Positions 39,654-48,745 of a stretch of DNA of 64,000 nucleotides are shown here, piece after piece. Origin of the DNA: a virus; the IMG/VR virus record IMGVR_UViG_3300044640_001495, positions 62,001-126,000 of that record, one strand, 5' to 3'. The position numbers were made by a program, and so were the translations under genes. Below the pieces are notes generated by a model. It was not told the origin of the DNA, ran no database searches, and was given only the letters and a program-made list of their open reading frames with translations. How positions within the stretch are numbered: the first letter of the stretch is position 1; every line of letters starts with the position of its first letter.

Positions 39654-39660
39654 CTAAATA
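39654..39660 (+). promoter_or_regulatory. Late-type promoter, leaderless mRNA predicted
   Basis: CTAAATA is followed by 4 nt and ATG 39665 of the SOD gene. Confidence 0.52.
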
Positions 39661-39664
39661 CAGC

Positions 39665-40225
39665 ATGGCGCTACATTTCATCAAATACCTACACGAAGAT
39701 ACAGATACTAGGGAAATTGTTCAAAACAAGTTAAGTTTTGGCAAAGAAGAACTTGATCCTGTAATGAGCAAAGATACGCTTGACTATCATTACTCTGGAC
39801 TAGCTGCTAAGTATTTTGAAAGATACAATGCAGGCGAAGGTGATTCTAAATTTAATTATGGTGGTGCAATGCTACATAATTTGTTCTTTGGAAATCTAAC
39901 TCCTCCCAGAGCTGCTAACAAGCCTGCAGAAGCAGCAGGCGAATTAATCGACAACATATACGGTAGCTTTGACAAGTTCAAAGAGGCTGTGGAAAAAGAA
40001 GCTATGGCTATTCAAGGATCTGGTTGGGTCTATATGGATACCGCGGGCAAACTGCACACTATCCCCAATCACGAATATACTAAAGGCATGAAGATTTCCC
40101 TGCTTATTGATTGGTGGGAACACGCTTGGGCATTAGACTACCAACAGAATAAAGCCAAATATCTAAATAATATTTGGCGTGTTATCGACTGGTCTGTCGT
40201 TAACGACCGCTTAATAGGAGAATGA
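39665..40225 (+). CDS. sodB: Fe/Mn-type superoxide dismutase
   Basis: The 186-residue protein keeps the metal ligands in order: His42 (DYHYSG), His71 (MLHNLFFG), Asp149 and His153 (IDWWEHAWALDYQ). It shows the family end KYLNNIWRVIDW. It dismutates superoxide in the cytoplasm. The first segment is shorter and more diverged than in SodB. Whether it uses Fe or Mn cannot be decided. It heads a plus-strand run with a membrane microprotein, IscU and IscA, suggesting an oxidative-stress/iron-sulfur module. Confidence 0.9.
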   Translation: MALHFIKYLHEDTDTREIVQNKLSFGKEELDPVMSKDTLDYHYSGLAAKYFERYNAGEGDSKFNYGGAMLHNLFFGNLTPPRAANKPAEAAGELIDNIYGSFDKFKEAVEKEAMAIQGSGWVYMDTAGKLHTIPNHEYTKGMKISLLIDWWEHAWALDYQQNKAKYLNNIWRVIDWSVVNDRLIGE

Positions 40226-40226
40226 C

Positions 40227-40343
40227 ATGTTAGAAACATTATTTTGGTTAGCACTGGGTGCATTCATTGGTTGGAATTTCCCTCAGCCCGACTTTGCCAA
40301 GACAATTCAGGCTAAGATTTTAAGTCTGTTTAAAAAGGATTAG
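40227..40343 (+). CDS. Small membrane protein (38 aa)
   Basis: A 38-residue ORF begins one nucleotide after the SOD stop, preceded by aggag. It reads MLETLFWLALGAFIGWNFPQ and continues with a basic helix ending KKD. One transmembrane helix (residues 4-18) is likely. Function is unknown. It ends one nucleotide before iscU and is clearly part of the operon. Confidence 0.6.
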   Translation: MLETLFWLALGAFIGWNFPQPDFAKTIQAKILSLFKKD

Positions 40344-40344
40344 G

Positions 40345-40734
40345 ATGGCCTATTCAGAAAAGGTAATTGATCATTATGAGAATCCCAGGAACGTCGGATC
40401 TTTTGACAAGGGTGATCCTAGTGTTGGTACTGGTATGGTTGGTGCCCCTGCTTGCGGCGATGTTATGAAACTTCAAATAAGGGTTGATCATGATACAGGT
40501 ATTATTACAGATGCAAAATTTAAAACGTATGGCTGCGGATCGGCTATTGCGAGCTCGAGCCTCATTACAGAGTGGGTCAAAGGAAAAACCCTTGATCAAG
40601 CCGGATCAATCAAAAACTCCGACATCGCCGAAGAATTAGCTCTACCCCCAGTTAAGATACATTGTTCGATACTGGCAGAAGATGCTATCAAAGCAGCCGT
40701 AAATGATTACCGTAACCGACACAGCCAAAACTAA
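40345..40734 (+). CDS. iscU: Iron-sulfur cluster scaffold protein IscU
   Basis: The full-length 129-residue scaffold has cysteines at 37 (GAPACGDV), 64 (YGCGSAIASS) and 107. It has the HscA-recognition sequence LPPVKIHC (100-107) and the Asp of ACGD. IscU accepts iron and sulfur from the desulfurase and passes [2Fe-2S] clusters on. No IscS, HscA or ferredoxin gene is in the window, so host partners are presumably used. It overlaps iscA. A phage copy could boost cluster supply for the phage radical SAM enzymes. Confidence 0.95.
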   Translation: MAYSEKVIDHYENPRNVGSFDKGDPSVGTGMVGAPACGDVMKLQIRVDHDTGIITDAKFKTYGCGSAIASSSLITEWVKGKTLDQAGSIKNSDIAEELALPPVKIHCSILAEDAIKAAVNDYRNRHSQN

Positions 40735-41029
40735 AATTAAAGAAATGCTTGCTAAACGTGGCAAAGGTGTGGGTATTCGTATAGGTGTAAGAACTACAGG
40801 TTGCAGTGGCCTAGCATATACCATTGAGTACGTAGATGAGTACACCGCAGAAATTGGAATAACAAATTTTGCACACGACGGTTTTGTTGTATTGGTAGAT
40901 GAAAAAAGCCTAGCCTATTTGGACGGGTTAACTATGGACTGGGTCCGCAATGGGCTTAATGAGGGATTTGATTTTCAAAATCCTAACGAACGAGACCGTT
41001 GCGGCTGTGGAGAAAGTTTTAGAGTCTAG
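40703..41029 (+). CDS. iscA: A-type Fe-S carrier (IscA/HesB-like)
   Basis: The 108-residue protein starts MITVTDTAKTKIKEMLAKRG and has the three A-type cysteines: Cys34 (TTGCSGLAY), Cys100 and Cys102 (RCGCGESF). It shows the FVVLVDEKSLAYLDGLTMDW core. A-type proteins carry Fe-S clusters from scaffold to target enzymes. The gene starts 32 nt inside iscU, so the two are translationally coupled. It is convergent with the next gene. Confidence 0.95.
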   Translation: MITVTDTAKTKIKEMLAKRGKGVGIRIGVRTTGCSGLAYTIEYVDEYTAEIGITNFAHDGFVVLVDEKSLAYLDGLTMDWVRNGLNEGFDFQNPNERDRCGCGESFRV

Positions 41030-41313
41030 TATTTGCCCACTGGCAAGGTGGTACTGGCGGGCATGTCCCAGATCTGCTTGCGTTCAACCCCCTTGCGTTG
41101 AGCAAACTTTTTTGCATCGCATAATGCACATACATGAAAATAGTTGTTGCTCAATCTTCTGTGATCCATCTTGCGTAGCTCACGTGTAAATTCTCTATCA
41201 CAGTTATCACAACGAAAAACTGCAATAGTTTTTCTTCTGGTGTAGTTGTGTGCAACTCCTAGTTTACTGAGTCTAACATGTTGAGTTTGTTGAGTTTCTT
41301 TTTTTAAGAACAT
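41026..41313 (-). CDS. Small zinc-finger phage protein
   Basis: The 95-residue protein has VFRCDNCDREFTRELRK near residues 32-48 and HVCALCDAKKFAQRKGVERK near residues 60-79, a CxxC...CxxC zinc ribbon. It ends IWDMPASTTLPVGKY. Similar short proteins are widespread in T4-like phages. Function is unknown. GTAAATA lies 4 nt before the ATG. It overlaps the end of iscA by four nucleotides, convergently. Confidence 0.75.
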   Translation of the reverse strand: MFLKKETQQTQHVRLSKLGVAHNYTRRKTIAVFRCDNCDREFTRELRKMDHRRLSNNYFHVCALCDAKKFAQRKGVERKQIWDMPASTTLPVGKY

Positions 41314-41317
41314 CTTG

Positions 41318-41324
41318 TATTTAC
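41318..41324 (-). promoter_or_regulatory. Late-type promoter, leaderless mRNA predicted
   Basis: Minus-strand GTAAATA is followed by 4 nt and ATG 41313. Confidence 0.48.
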
Positions 41325-41346
41325 ATTCGGCTTATAAAACTTTGGG

Positions 41347-41353
41347 CTAAATA
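41347..41353 (+). promoter_or_regulatory. Late-type promoter for giant virion gene
   Basis: CTAAATA lies 30 nt before ATG 41384. Together with 41318-41324 it forms a divergent late pair. Confidence 0.55.
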
Positions 41354-41383
41354 GTAGAGCAACCATAAATCTTAGGATCGACC

Positions 41384-44300
41384 ATGGCAAGAAAAATTAT
41401 TGATATCGGCGTTGTAGGCAACGACGGCACAGGCGACAGTATTCGCGACTCGTTCCGCAAGGTGAACGACAACTTTCGTGAGCTGTACAGCTCATTGGGT
41501 CTAGGTGAAAAGCTAACTTTTAAAAATCTAGACGACACTCCAAATAGCTACCTCGGACAGGAAAATGCCATACTCAGTGTTAACAACACAGAAACAGGTA
41601 TTGTATACAAACAGATCACTTCAGGTGCCGGTATAAATCTTGATTTTACCACCAATCAAAATGAAATACGTATCAGCTCAGAGTTCTCTGAAGTGGTCGG
41701 TGACACCAGTCCACAGTTGGGGGGCAATCTCAGCGCACGATCTGGCAGTACTCAATTTAGGATCAGAGACCTAGGTACTGATAATATTCCACTGGTCCCT
41801 GTATTTGATCACGAAGCCATCAACAAACGCTATGCTGATGGCAAAGTTTCCAGGTCAGGCACCAATGCCATCGATCCAAGAACTGGGCTGGTAAATGGTG
41901 CTTTTGGCACAATGAGCGGCCCGTTAATCCTATCCAGAGATCCTGAGCCAGATGACGATGATGTCTATGATGGATTGATCGCTGCGACCAAACGATATGT
42001 GGATAATTCTGCCTTTGGCAGTAGCATCAATCTATATGTGGCTACATCGGGTCAAGACGATCGACCAGGTGTCAGCGCAGCACTACAAGGTCGAGCATTG
42101 GCCTATGCCTATAGAACTATTGAAGCGGCACTGAAAAGAGCAGAAGAAATTGTGCTAGAGGCTAGAAACGAAATAGGCCCCTACAAAAAAACATTGACCT
42201 ACAACAACGGAGTATCTAACTGTACATTGACTAGGATTGAAGATGCTCCGGGCAGCGGTTCAGGATTCAGCGGCAGTGCCCTAATGAGTGTTGACACTGT
42301 GGTTGTGAATACAGTGGGTGTAAATTATCAAGTTGGCGATATACTAACTGTGACTGGGGGAACATTTAGCGAACCAGCTAGACTACAGATATTATCTACA
42401 ACAGAAGCAGGTGGCGTGTTAACATTCCGCATCGTGTCCTCTGGAGTGTACACTATATTGCCTCTCTCCAACACCAATGTGGCAACCACAGATGACAGCG
42501 ACAATGGTCAGTTAGCTACTGTGGATTTGACCTACAAGGTCAACAACGTGGTAGTAAACAGTGGTGGCAGTGGATTTGGTCTAGCATCTGTTAGGATTGT
42601 ACCAGCACCCGGCGACACTACTGGAGCAGGCGCATTTGGTACTGCCGACGTGGTAGGTGGCAGTGTGATCAGCATCACAGTCACAGATCAAGGATCTGGA
42701 TTCACCAGCCAGCCGTTGGTCACTGTATCCCTTCCTAGATTTTTCATAGAAACTGGAGGCTATCGCACAGACTTTACTGGAGACTACACTACATCAACTC
42801 CCAGTGCTATCAGAAGCAGAGACATACGAGAAGGTCTTTTCCTAAGAGGCGAAACATCGGGAGCCTTGGCTCAGATCCTTGGACACACAGGCGCTCTAGA
42901 CTCAGAAGGGGATGAAATTTTTGACGTTGATCTTAGATTTGGCACATTCCAACCTGGTGAAGTTATATCATATGGTGATGTACAGAAAAATATACAACTG
43001 AGTGTTCTAGTTGAAAGTGGAGTCTACGAAGAAAATCTACCCCTGAGACTGCCGGCCAACGTGTCCATAGTTGGTGATGAATTCAGACGCTGTATCATAA
43101 GACCAAAACCCGGTATAAGTTCTAGTCCATGGGCCTTCTTGTATTTCAGAAGAGACCTCACTGTAGGAGTAGTGGGCACTGATCAGATCACATTGACTGA
43201 TAGACTATTTGGTTATCACTATCTACAAGGCACAGATGAACCTGTGTATCCATTAATTAATAACAGAGGATTCTATAGGGCGGCGGCGCAACTGTTGACT
43301 TTGAACAGAACATTTATACAAAAAGAAGTCATAGGTTGGATTACTGATCAAATTGACAATGAAATTTCACCATTCACTGCTAGTTTTTTATACGACAGTG
43401 ATCTCTGTGAAAGAGATATTGGACTACTGTTAGATGCCATGATATTTGATCTGAAGTACGGAGGTGCCAATAGAACAATATCTGCGGCATTGAAGTACTT
43501 TGGATCTGCCAGTGGTTTGATTGCAATTGGTGCTCAGGGATCTCAAACCCTTGCGGCCATTAGCAGAGTAGGAACATTGGCTCAACTGGTAGTTAGAAAT
43601 GTACCAATACAGGAACTTTTCCAAACGTCATACCCGCAAATAGTAGACGGTGCCTACGTGGCTGAAACTGGAACCACCGGAACTTCATTCAATATTACAG
43701 GTGTTACCAATGCCAATCCTATGGCCGTTACCACTGGCACTGCCCATGGATTAGTTGACGGCGATCAGATATTGATTAGCACAGTTGGTGGCACCACGGA
43801 AATAAACGGCAATGACTATTACGTAGATGTAATCGATCCCACAAGTTTTTACATATACAGTGACGCTCTACTAACCATTCCCGTTAATGGTGCTGCCTTT
43901 GGCACATACACTTCAGGTGGTAATGCTGTCAGTATAGGAGGTGTATTGGGTGCCTTGTTTGATGCTGTGATAGATATCCTCGATGGTGTGGGCAGTAGCA
44001 ATGTCAACTTGCCAAAAAACAACAATGAAATGGATGTGCTGTTGTGCAATGACGCAACTAGGGTACAGGCCATTACCTTTCAAGGACATGGCGGGTTTGC
44101 CATGGTGCTTGACCCAGAAGGACAAATTCTTGCTAAATCTCCGTATGCACAAGAATGTGCATCATTTTCTCGCAGTACAGGTAGGCAAACGTTTGCCGGT
44201 GGCCAATATATTGACGGCTTCACTGGCAACTTGAAATTCACAATCCTGAGCAAAGACTCAGACACATTCCTACGTGTTGGCAATCTAAAACGCTTGCCTC

Positions 44301-47300
44301 AATTGCCTGGATCATTTATCGTTGACGATACTATCTACAGAATCAACTATGTGAGAGACTACACATTCAATGTGGCAGGATCAACTGCGTCATTTGTTAT
44401 GGATGAGACCACACCGTGGCCATTTGCACTATTCAGTTACAATGAAGCCATATGTCGAAGAGATGTGGGATTGATTCTTGATGGTGTTGGCTATGACGTG
44501 GTATTCGGCACCAATTATCATGCCAGACGTTCTGGACTTACATACAGACTGGCCAGTGCTGCTGTGGTAATCAATGATCAATTAGATCTCACTGTAAGAG
44601 CCATTGAACAGGCTCATGATGATGCCAGCACCTATCTTGAACTTTATCCCACAGCACAGGCAGTGGTGGCCAGCAGTAAAACAATCATAGCCAACATAGT
44701 GAGAGAAGGCGCGATATTTGCTCCTGCGTTGAGTTTTACCGCTCCTCCAGGGTTGGCAGCTAATAGAGCCAATGCTAAAATATTGTTACAGGCTAATATC
44801 ACCTACATTGTAGATCAAGCAGTAGGATATCTTGCCACAACATATCCAGCACTGACCTTTAATGACTTTGCAAGAGATATAGAATATGCCATTGAATCAT
44901 TAATTTATGACATCATCTATGGCGGCAATAGTGAAACACGTAAAATAGGTTTAAAATATTGGGATGGCGTAGGCGATGCTGTAGTACTGCAGATACCTGT
45001 GCTGATCCAAGCAGCAACAGCCGCAGGCATTGATCATGCCAAATATGTGGCCAAACAGGTCATACTTGACCTTGCACCCGCAGTATCCTATTCAGCCACA
45101 GTCCGGGTAACTGGCACACCTAGCGATGCTGCTATAGAAACAATTATAGAAACACTGTTTACCAATGTAAGTGCCATACTCACTGGTGGCGTCGGATCGG
45201 CCGCAGCAGAAACACTGCCCGACTTGACCGCCTATGCCTATTTGGCGACGGGTGTGTCTGCACGTAGCACCATTGTGGCAAATAAAACTCTTGTGCAAGA
45301 TTCGGTGATAGCATTTGTCAATGAAAATGCCAACGTCTATGAAGTGCTGATGCCGGGTAACAGAAGCATGTTGAGCAACGACTTCACACAGATCAATGAC
45401 CTTGGTTATGGTATTGTGGTCAACAACGGCGGTTTAGCAGAGTGCGTGAGCATGTTTACCTACTACTGCCACATATCATATTATTCCATAGGTGGCGGAC
45501 AGATTCGATCAATCGGTGGTTCCAGTGCGCACGGTAATTTTGCGTTGGTGGCAGAAGGCAGTGACCCATTAGAAGTGCCCACACCAGTGACCTTGTACTA
45601 TGACCTAGCACAGGGCGCAGAATGTTATTTTCCATCGGGCTCATATGCCAACACCGTAGGTGGTCTACAATTATTTGTAACTAATTATACACATCCTCCA
45701 TTGCCAAATGGTGAACTGGAAGTTGATCACGGACTTGGAGACATCTACAGATATCCCATCACAGGCGTTTCCACAGATGCAAGTCTGCCTGTGGGAGTGG
45801 CAAGACTGAGCCTGCGTAGTTCGGAAGGTGCAGGCGTAGACGGTCTTGCAGCAGTGATTGCCAACGGCACTCCATTGACCATTAGACAAAACAGCAATGT
45901 GGTGTTAACTGGAAATGCTGTTGACGTTGCTGTTCGACCAAGCACTGGTCTAGTACTGGCAGAATCTCCTGAAGTTTATCGAGTACTGCAATTTGAAGCC
46001 TATGCAGACTTTGTGGGCGCAAGAACATTTACTGTGAGTCTAGGCACACCTGCTATTATTACCAGAGCAGCACACGGGCTCCAACCTGGCTATCAAATCA
46101 CATTGGCCACTACGGGCGCACTGCCAACAGGACTTGTTGCTGGTGAAACTTATTTTGTGCAAGCAGATGGATTCACTGCCAACACGTTTAGACTGGCCTC
46201 AACCAGACGTGGCACAGCCATTAATACTTCAGGCAGCCAAAGCGGTACGCACACCTATATTGTGTTTGGATTGGCTCAAACCACTCTGAGAGAAAACTAC
46301 AACTATGTAGATCTTTCTCTGTATCCTCAGCAGCCTTTTGTAACTTCAGCGGCCACGTGTACTATCACGATAAACAATCCTGCTGTGGTGACTCTAGTAT
46401 CACATGGTTTCATTGCCAATGACGTTGTTAGATTTACCACAACTGGCGCATTGCCTGGCGGCATATTGGCCAATAGACTGTATTTTGTTAAGACTACACC
46501 AACTCCAGATACATTTACCATCACTGATGTGGCAACTAGCGCAGCGGTAGCACTTGAAACCACAGGCACGCAGAGTGGTGTACAGAGCGTGGGCAAGGTC
46601 ATAGGAAGAGCAGGTGACAGCACAGTGGCAGTGGTTCCAATCAGCAGCGCCGATGAAGGAAGACTGCTTGGTACCAAACTGGTGTTTAAAGGAGTGGAGT
46701 ACACAGTACAGGCCTATCAAAATGAACTCATCACCGGTGACAATTATGGGCTGTTAACACTGAACACTCCATTGGTTGACTCGGTGATCTATTTTACCAA
46801 TCTGCCAACGCTCAAGGCCGCGGTGCCCAAAGATGAATCCGGCACACTGACTATTAGGATTTCATTAACTCGTGTGACTTCACATGATCTATTAGAAATT
46901 GGTACTGGATCTTATGCGGATACCAATTACCCTAATGAAATTTATGGACCTCCTGTGAATGCGCTGGATCCCGATTCAGAAACACAGGAACGTGACGTAG
47001 GCCGTGTATTCTACGTGACCACTGACCAATTTGGTAATTTCTCAGTAGGTCCTTACTTCCGTGTTGATCAAGGCACTGGTACTGTGACCTTTGCAGCCGC
47101 TATTGCACTGAGCAACCTAGATGGTCTTGGTTTTAAACGGGGAGTACCAGTCAGTGAATTTTCTACAGACAGTTCATTTGCAGACAATGCTACAGACACT
47201 GTGCCAACAGAAAACGCTGTCAGAGGCTATATTGATCGCAGACTGGGCATAAGTCATACTGGTGCAGCGGTTGTTCCTGGCAGTGTTATTCCAGCATTCA

Positions 47301-48745
47301 GCGGCGGTTTTATGGCATTAGATGGTCAACTGGCCATGAAAGCCGATATGGATCTTGGCTCGTTTAAGATTTTTAATCTGGCCAATCCCGTGAACCCCAC
47401 AGATGCTGTAAACCTTCAAACGTTGACACTGAACAATCTCAATGATGTAGCTGTAACTGCCAGCAAGAGTGCTGACATTTTGACCTTTACCGGTGCCGGT
47501 GATTTTGCCCAAAACAGCACCATGGTAGGGGACATCAGTCTCAGCATCGACTCCACGGCCAATACTGTAGATGCACAGATCAATCCCAATGTGATTGTGA
47601 ATGCAGACATTAATAGTGCTGCTGGTATAGTGCAGAGCAAATTGGTATTGTCATCAGCCGCTACCAGAGCCAATTCCACCGGAATCACCCAGGCAGAAAA
47701 AGGTATATCCAGTTTTGATAGTGCGCAGTTTGACGTCACTGACGGTTGGGTCACATTAAAAGACAATGGTATTAATTTAACAGATCTTCCACAGATAGCA
47801 ACTAAAACAGTATTAGGTAACTCAACCCTAGCCACTGCCAACGTGGCAGCAGTACTGTTTAGCACAGTGGTCAGTGACGGTGGTGCAATTAAAAAATCGC
47901 AGTACAACACATCAACCGGATACCTGCGCAGAATTGGTTTTACTTCTACTAACGATGGCGACTATGCTGTGATTGATGAAGCCACAGCTGCCACTGCCAG
48001 TACATTGGTCAAGCGTGATGTCAATGCAGACTTTGCTGGTAGATTCATCAGCATGGAAAAGTTGATCATTGACACAAAAACCATACTCGATACCACTACC
48101 ACTGCAACAGGTGGATATACTCAACTGTATGGATTTTCTAACAACGTTGGCATATTGATCGGTGACGGCTCAGTGGCCACAGACAAGCGCACATTCTATG
48201 ACAATGATTCTCATGTGTTTAGAACCTACAACGGACTAAGCAATGCTCCTATCACTGTGGGATCAATTACCACCCCAGTGATTACCACAGGAGCAGCAGG
48301 CACTGGAGGAACCATAACAGGTAACTGGACCTTGACTGCAGGCAGTAAGTTGCAGTCAACCTATTCTGCGGACCTTGCAGAATACTATGAAGGAGACCAA
48401 GAATATGCAGTAGGCACTGTGTTAATATTTGGTGGAGATAAAGAAGTTACTGTGTCTCAGAACTATGGCGATCATAGAGTTGCAGGAGTGGTCAGCGACA
48501 CAGCTGGCTATACCATGAATGGTGCATGCCCTGGACATAAAAATCTCATAGCACTGCAAGGTCGTGTGCCATGTAGAGTGGTTGGCAAGATCAAGAAAGG
48601 AGATTTGATAGTGACATCCAATATACCAGGTGTGGGAATATCTGCAACGGGTGATGTTAAAGCTGGCACGATCATAGGAAAATCTTTGGTTGATTACAAT
48701 TCAGATCATATTGGCACTGTTGAAGTTGCCGTAGGAAGAACATAA
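41384..48745 (+). CDS. Giant baseplate/tail-fibre structural protein
   Basis: The 2453-residue protein begins with the adaptor motif VGNDGTGDSIRDSFRKVNDN followed by FRELY, typical of marine T4-like virion proteins. The middle carries repeated helical units (CERDIGLLLDAMIFDLKYGG, then RRDVGLILDGVGYDVVFG). Three HGL...GDxI...TF beta modules resembling E1-FCCH-like repeats lie near residues 775-850 and 1545-1735. The C-terminus STYSADLAEYYEGDQEYAVG to the end looks like the self-processing or chaperone-type domain of fibres. It probably forms a long fibre or a baseplate-attached structure. The neighbouring genes on both sides are virion genes. Confidence 0.82.
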   Translation: MARKIIDIGVVGNDGTGDSIRDSFRKVNDNFRELYSSLGLGEKLTFKNLDDTPNSYLGQENAILSVNNTETGIVYKQITSGAGINLDFTTNQNEIRISSEFSEVVGDTSPQLGGNLSARSGSTQFRIRDLGTDNIPLVPVFDHEAINKRYADGKVSRSGTNAIDPRTGLVNGAFGTMSGPLILSRDPEPDDDDVYDGLIAATKRYVDNSAFGSSINLYVATSGQDDRPGVSAALQGRALAYAYRTIEAALKRAEEIVLEARNEIGPYKKTLTYNNGVSNCTLTRIEDAPGSGSGFSGSALMSVDTVVVNTVGVNYQVGDILTVTGGTFSEPARLQILSTTEAGGVLTFRIVSSGVYTILPLSNTNVATTDDSDNGQLATVDLTYKVNNVVVNSGGSGFGLASVRIVPAPGDTTGAGAFGTADVVGGSVISITVTDQGSGFTSQPLVTVSLPRFFIETGGYRTDFTGDYTTSTPSAIRSRDIREGLFLRGETSGALAQILGHTGALDSEGDEIFDVDLRFGTFQPGEVISYGDVQKNIQLSVLVESGVYEENLPLRLPANVSIVGDEFRRCIIRPKPGISSSPWAFLYFRRDLTVGVVGTDQITLTDRLFGYHYLQGTDEPVYPLINNRGFYRAAAQLLTLNRTFIQKEVIGWITDQIDNEISPFTASFLYDSDLCERDIGLLLDAMIFDLKYGGANRTISAALKYFGSASGLIAIGAQGSQTLAAISRVGTLAQLVVRNVPIQELFQTSYPQIVDGAYVAETGTTGTSFNITGVTNANPMAVTTGTAHGLVDGDQILISTVGGTTEINGNDYYVDVIDPTSFYIYSDALLTIPVNGAAFGTYTSGGNAVSIGGVLGALFDAVIDILDGVGSSNVNLPKNNNEMDVLLCNDATRVQAITFQGHGGFAMVLDPEGQILAKSPYAQECASFSRSTGRQTFAGGQYIDGFTGNLKFTILSKDSDTFLRVGNLKRLPQLPGSFIVDDTIYRINYVRDYTFNVAGSTASFVMDETTPWPFALFSYNEAICRRDVGLILDGVGYDVVFGTNYHARRSGLTYRLASAAVVINDQLDLTVRAIEQAHDDASTYLELYPTAQAVVASSKTIIANIVREGAIFAPALSFTAPPGLAANRANAKILLQANITYIVDQAVGYLATTYPALTFNDFARDIEYAIESLIYDIIYGGNSETRKIGLKYWDGVGDAVVLQIPVLIQAATAAGIDHAKYVAKQVILDLAPAVSYSATVRVTGTPSDAAIETIIETLFTNVSAILTGGVGSAAAETLPDLTAYAYLATGVSARSTIVANKTLVQDSVIAFVNENANVYEVLMPGNRSMLSNDFTQINDLGYGIVVNNGGLAECVSMFTYYCHISYYSIGGGQIRSIGGSSAHGNFALVAEGSDPLEVPTPVTLYYDLAQGAECYFPSGSYANTVGGLQLFVTNYTHPPLPNGELEVDHGLGDIYRYPITGVSTDASLPVGVARLSLRSSEGAGVDGLAAVIANGTPLTIRQNSNVVLTGNAVDVAVRPSTGLVLAESPEVYRVLQFEAYADFVGARTFTVSLGTPAIITRAAHGLQPGYQITLATTGALPTGLVAGETYFVQADGFTANTFRLASTRRGTAINTSGSQSGTHTYIVFGLAQTTLRENYNYVDLSLYPQQPFVTSAATCTITINNPAVVTLVSHGFIANDVVRFTTTGALPGGILANRLYFVKTTPTPDTFTITDVATSAAVALETTGTQSGVQSVGKVIGRAGDSTVAVVPISSADEGRLLGTKLVFKGVEYTVQAYQNELITGDNYGLLTLNTPLVDSVIYFTNLPTLKAAVPKDESGTLTIRISLTRVTSHDLLEIGTGSYADTNYPNEIYGPPVNALDPDSETQERDVGRVFYVTTDQFGNFSVGPYFRVDQGTGTVTFAAAIALSNLDGLGFKRGVPVSEFSTDSSFADNATDTVPTENAVRGYIDRRLGISHTGAAVVPGSVIPAFSGGFMALDGQLAMKADMDLGSFKIFNLANPVNPTDAVNLQTLTLNNLNDVAVTASKSADILTFTGAGDFAQNSTMVGDISLSIDSTANTVDAQINPNVIVNADINSAAGIVQSKLVLSSAATRANSTGITQAEKGISSFDSAQFDVTDGWVTLKDNGINLTDLPQIATKTVLGNSTLATANVAAVLFSTVVSDGGAIKKSQYNTSTGYLRRIGFTSTNDGDYAVIDEATAATASTLVKRDVNADFAGRFISMEKLIIDTKTILDTTTTATGGYTQLYGFSNNVGILIGDGSVATDKRTFYDNDSHVFRTYNGLSNAPITVGSITTPVITTGAAGTGGTITGNWTLTAGSKLQSTYSADLAEYYEGDQEYAVGTVLIFGGDKEVTVSQNYGDHRVAGVVSDTAGYTMNGACPGHKNLIALQGRVPCRVVGKIKKGDLIVTSNIPGVGISATGDVKAGTIIGKSLVDYNSDHIGTVEVAVGRT

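Noticed and set aside
46327-46720. Antisense frames of 106-125 codons in the giant virion gene
   Set aside because: They are shadows of beta-repeat coding sequence; Val/Ser/Thr-rich with no known motif.
47416-47910. Antisense open frame of 164 codons inside the giant virion gene
   Set aside because: It is a mirror of the repetitive Thr/Ala-rich coding strand, without a start signal.
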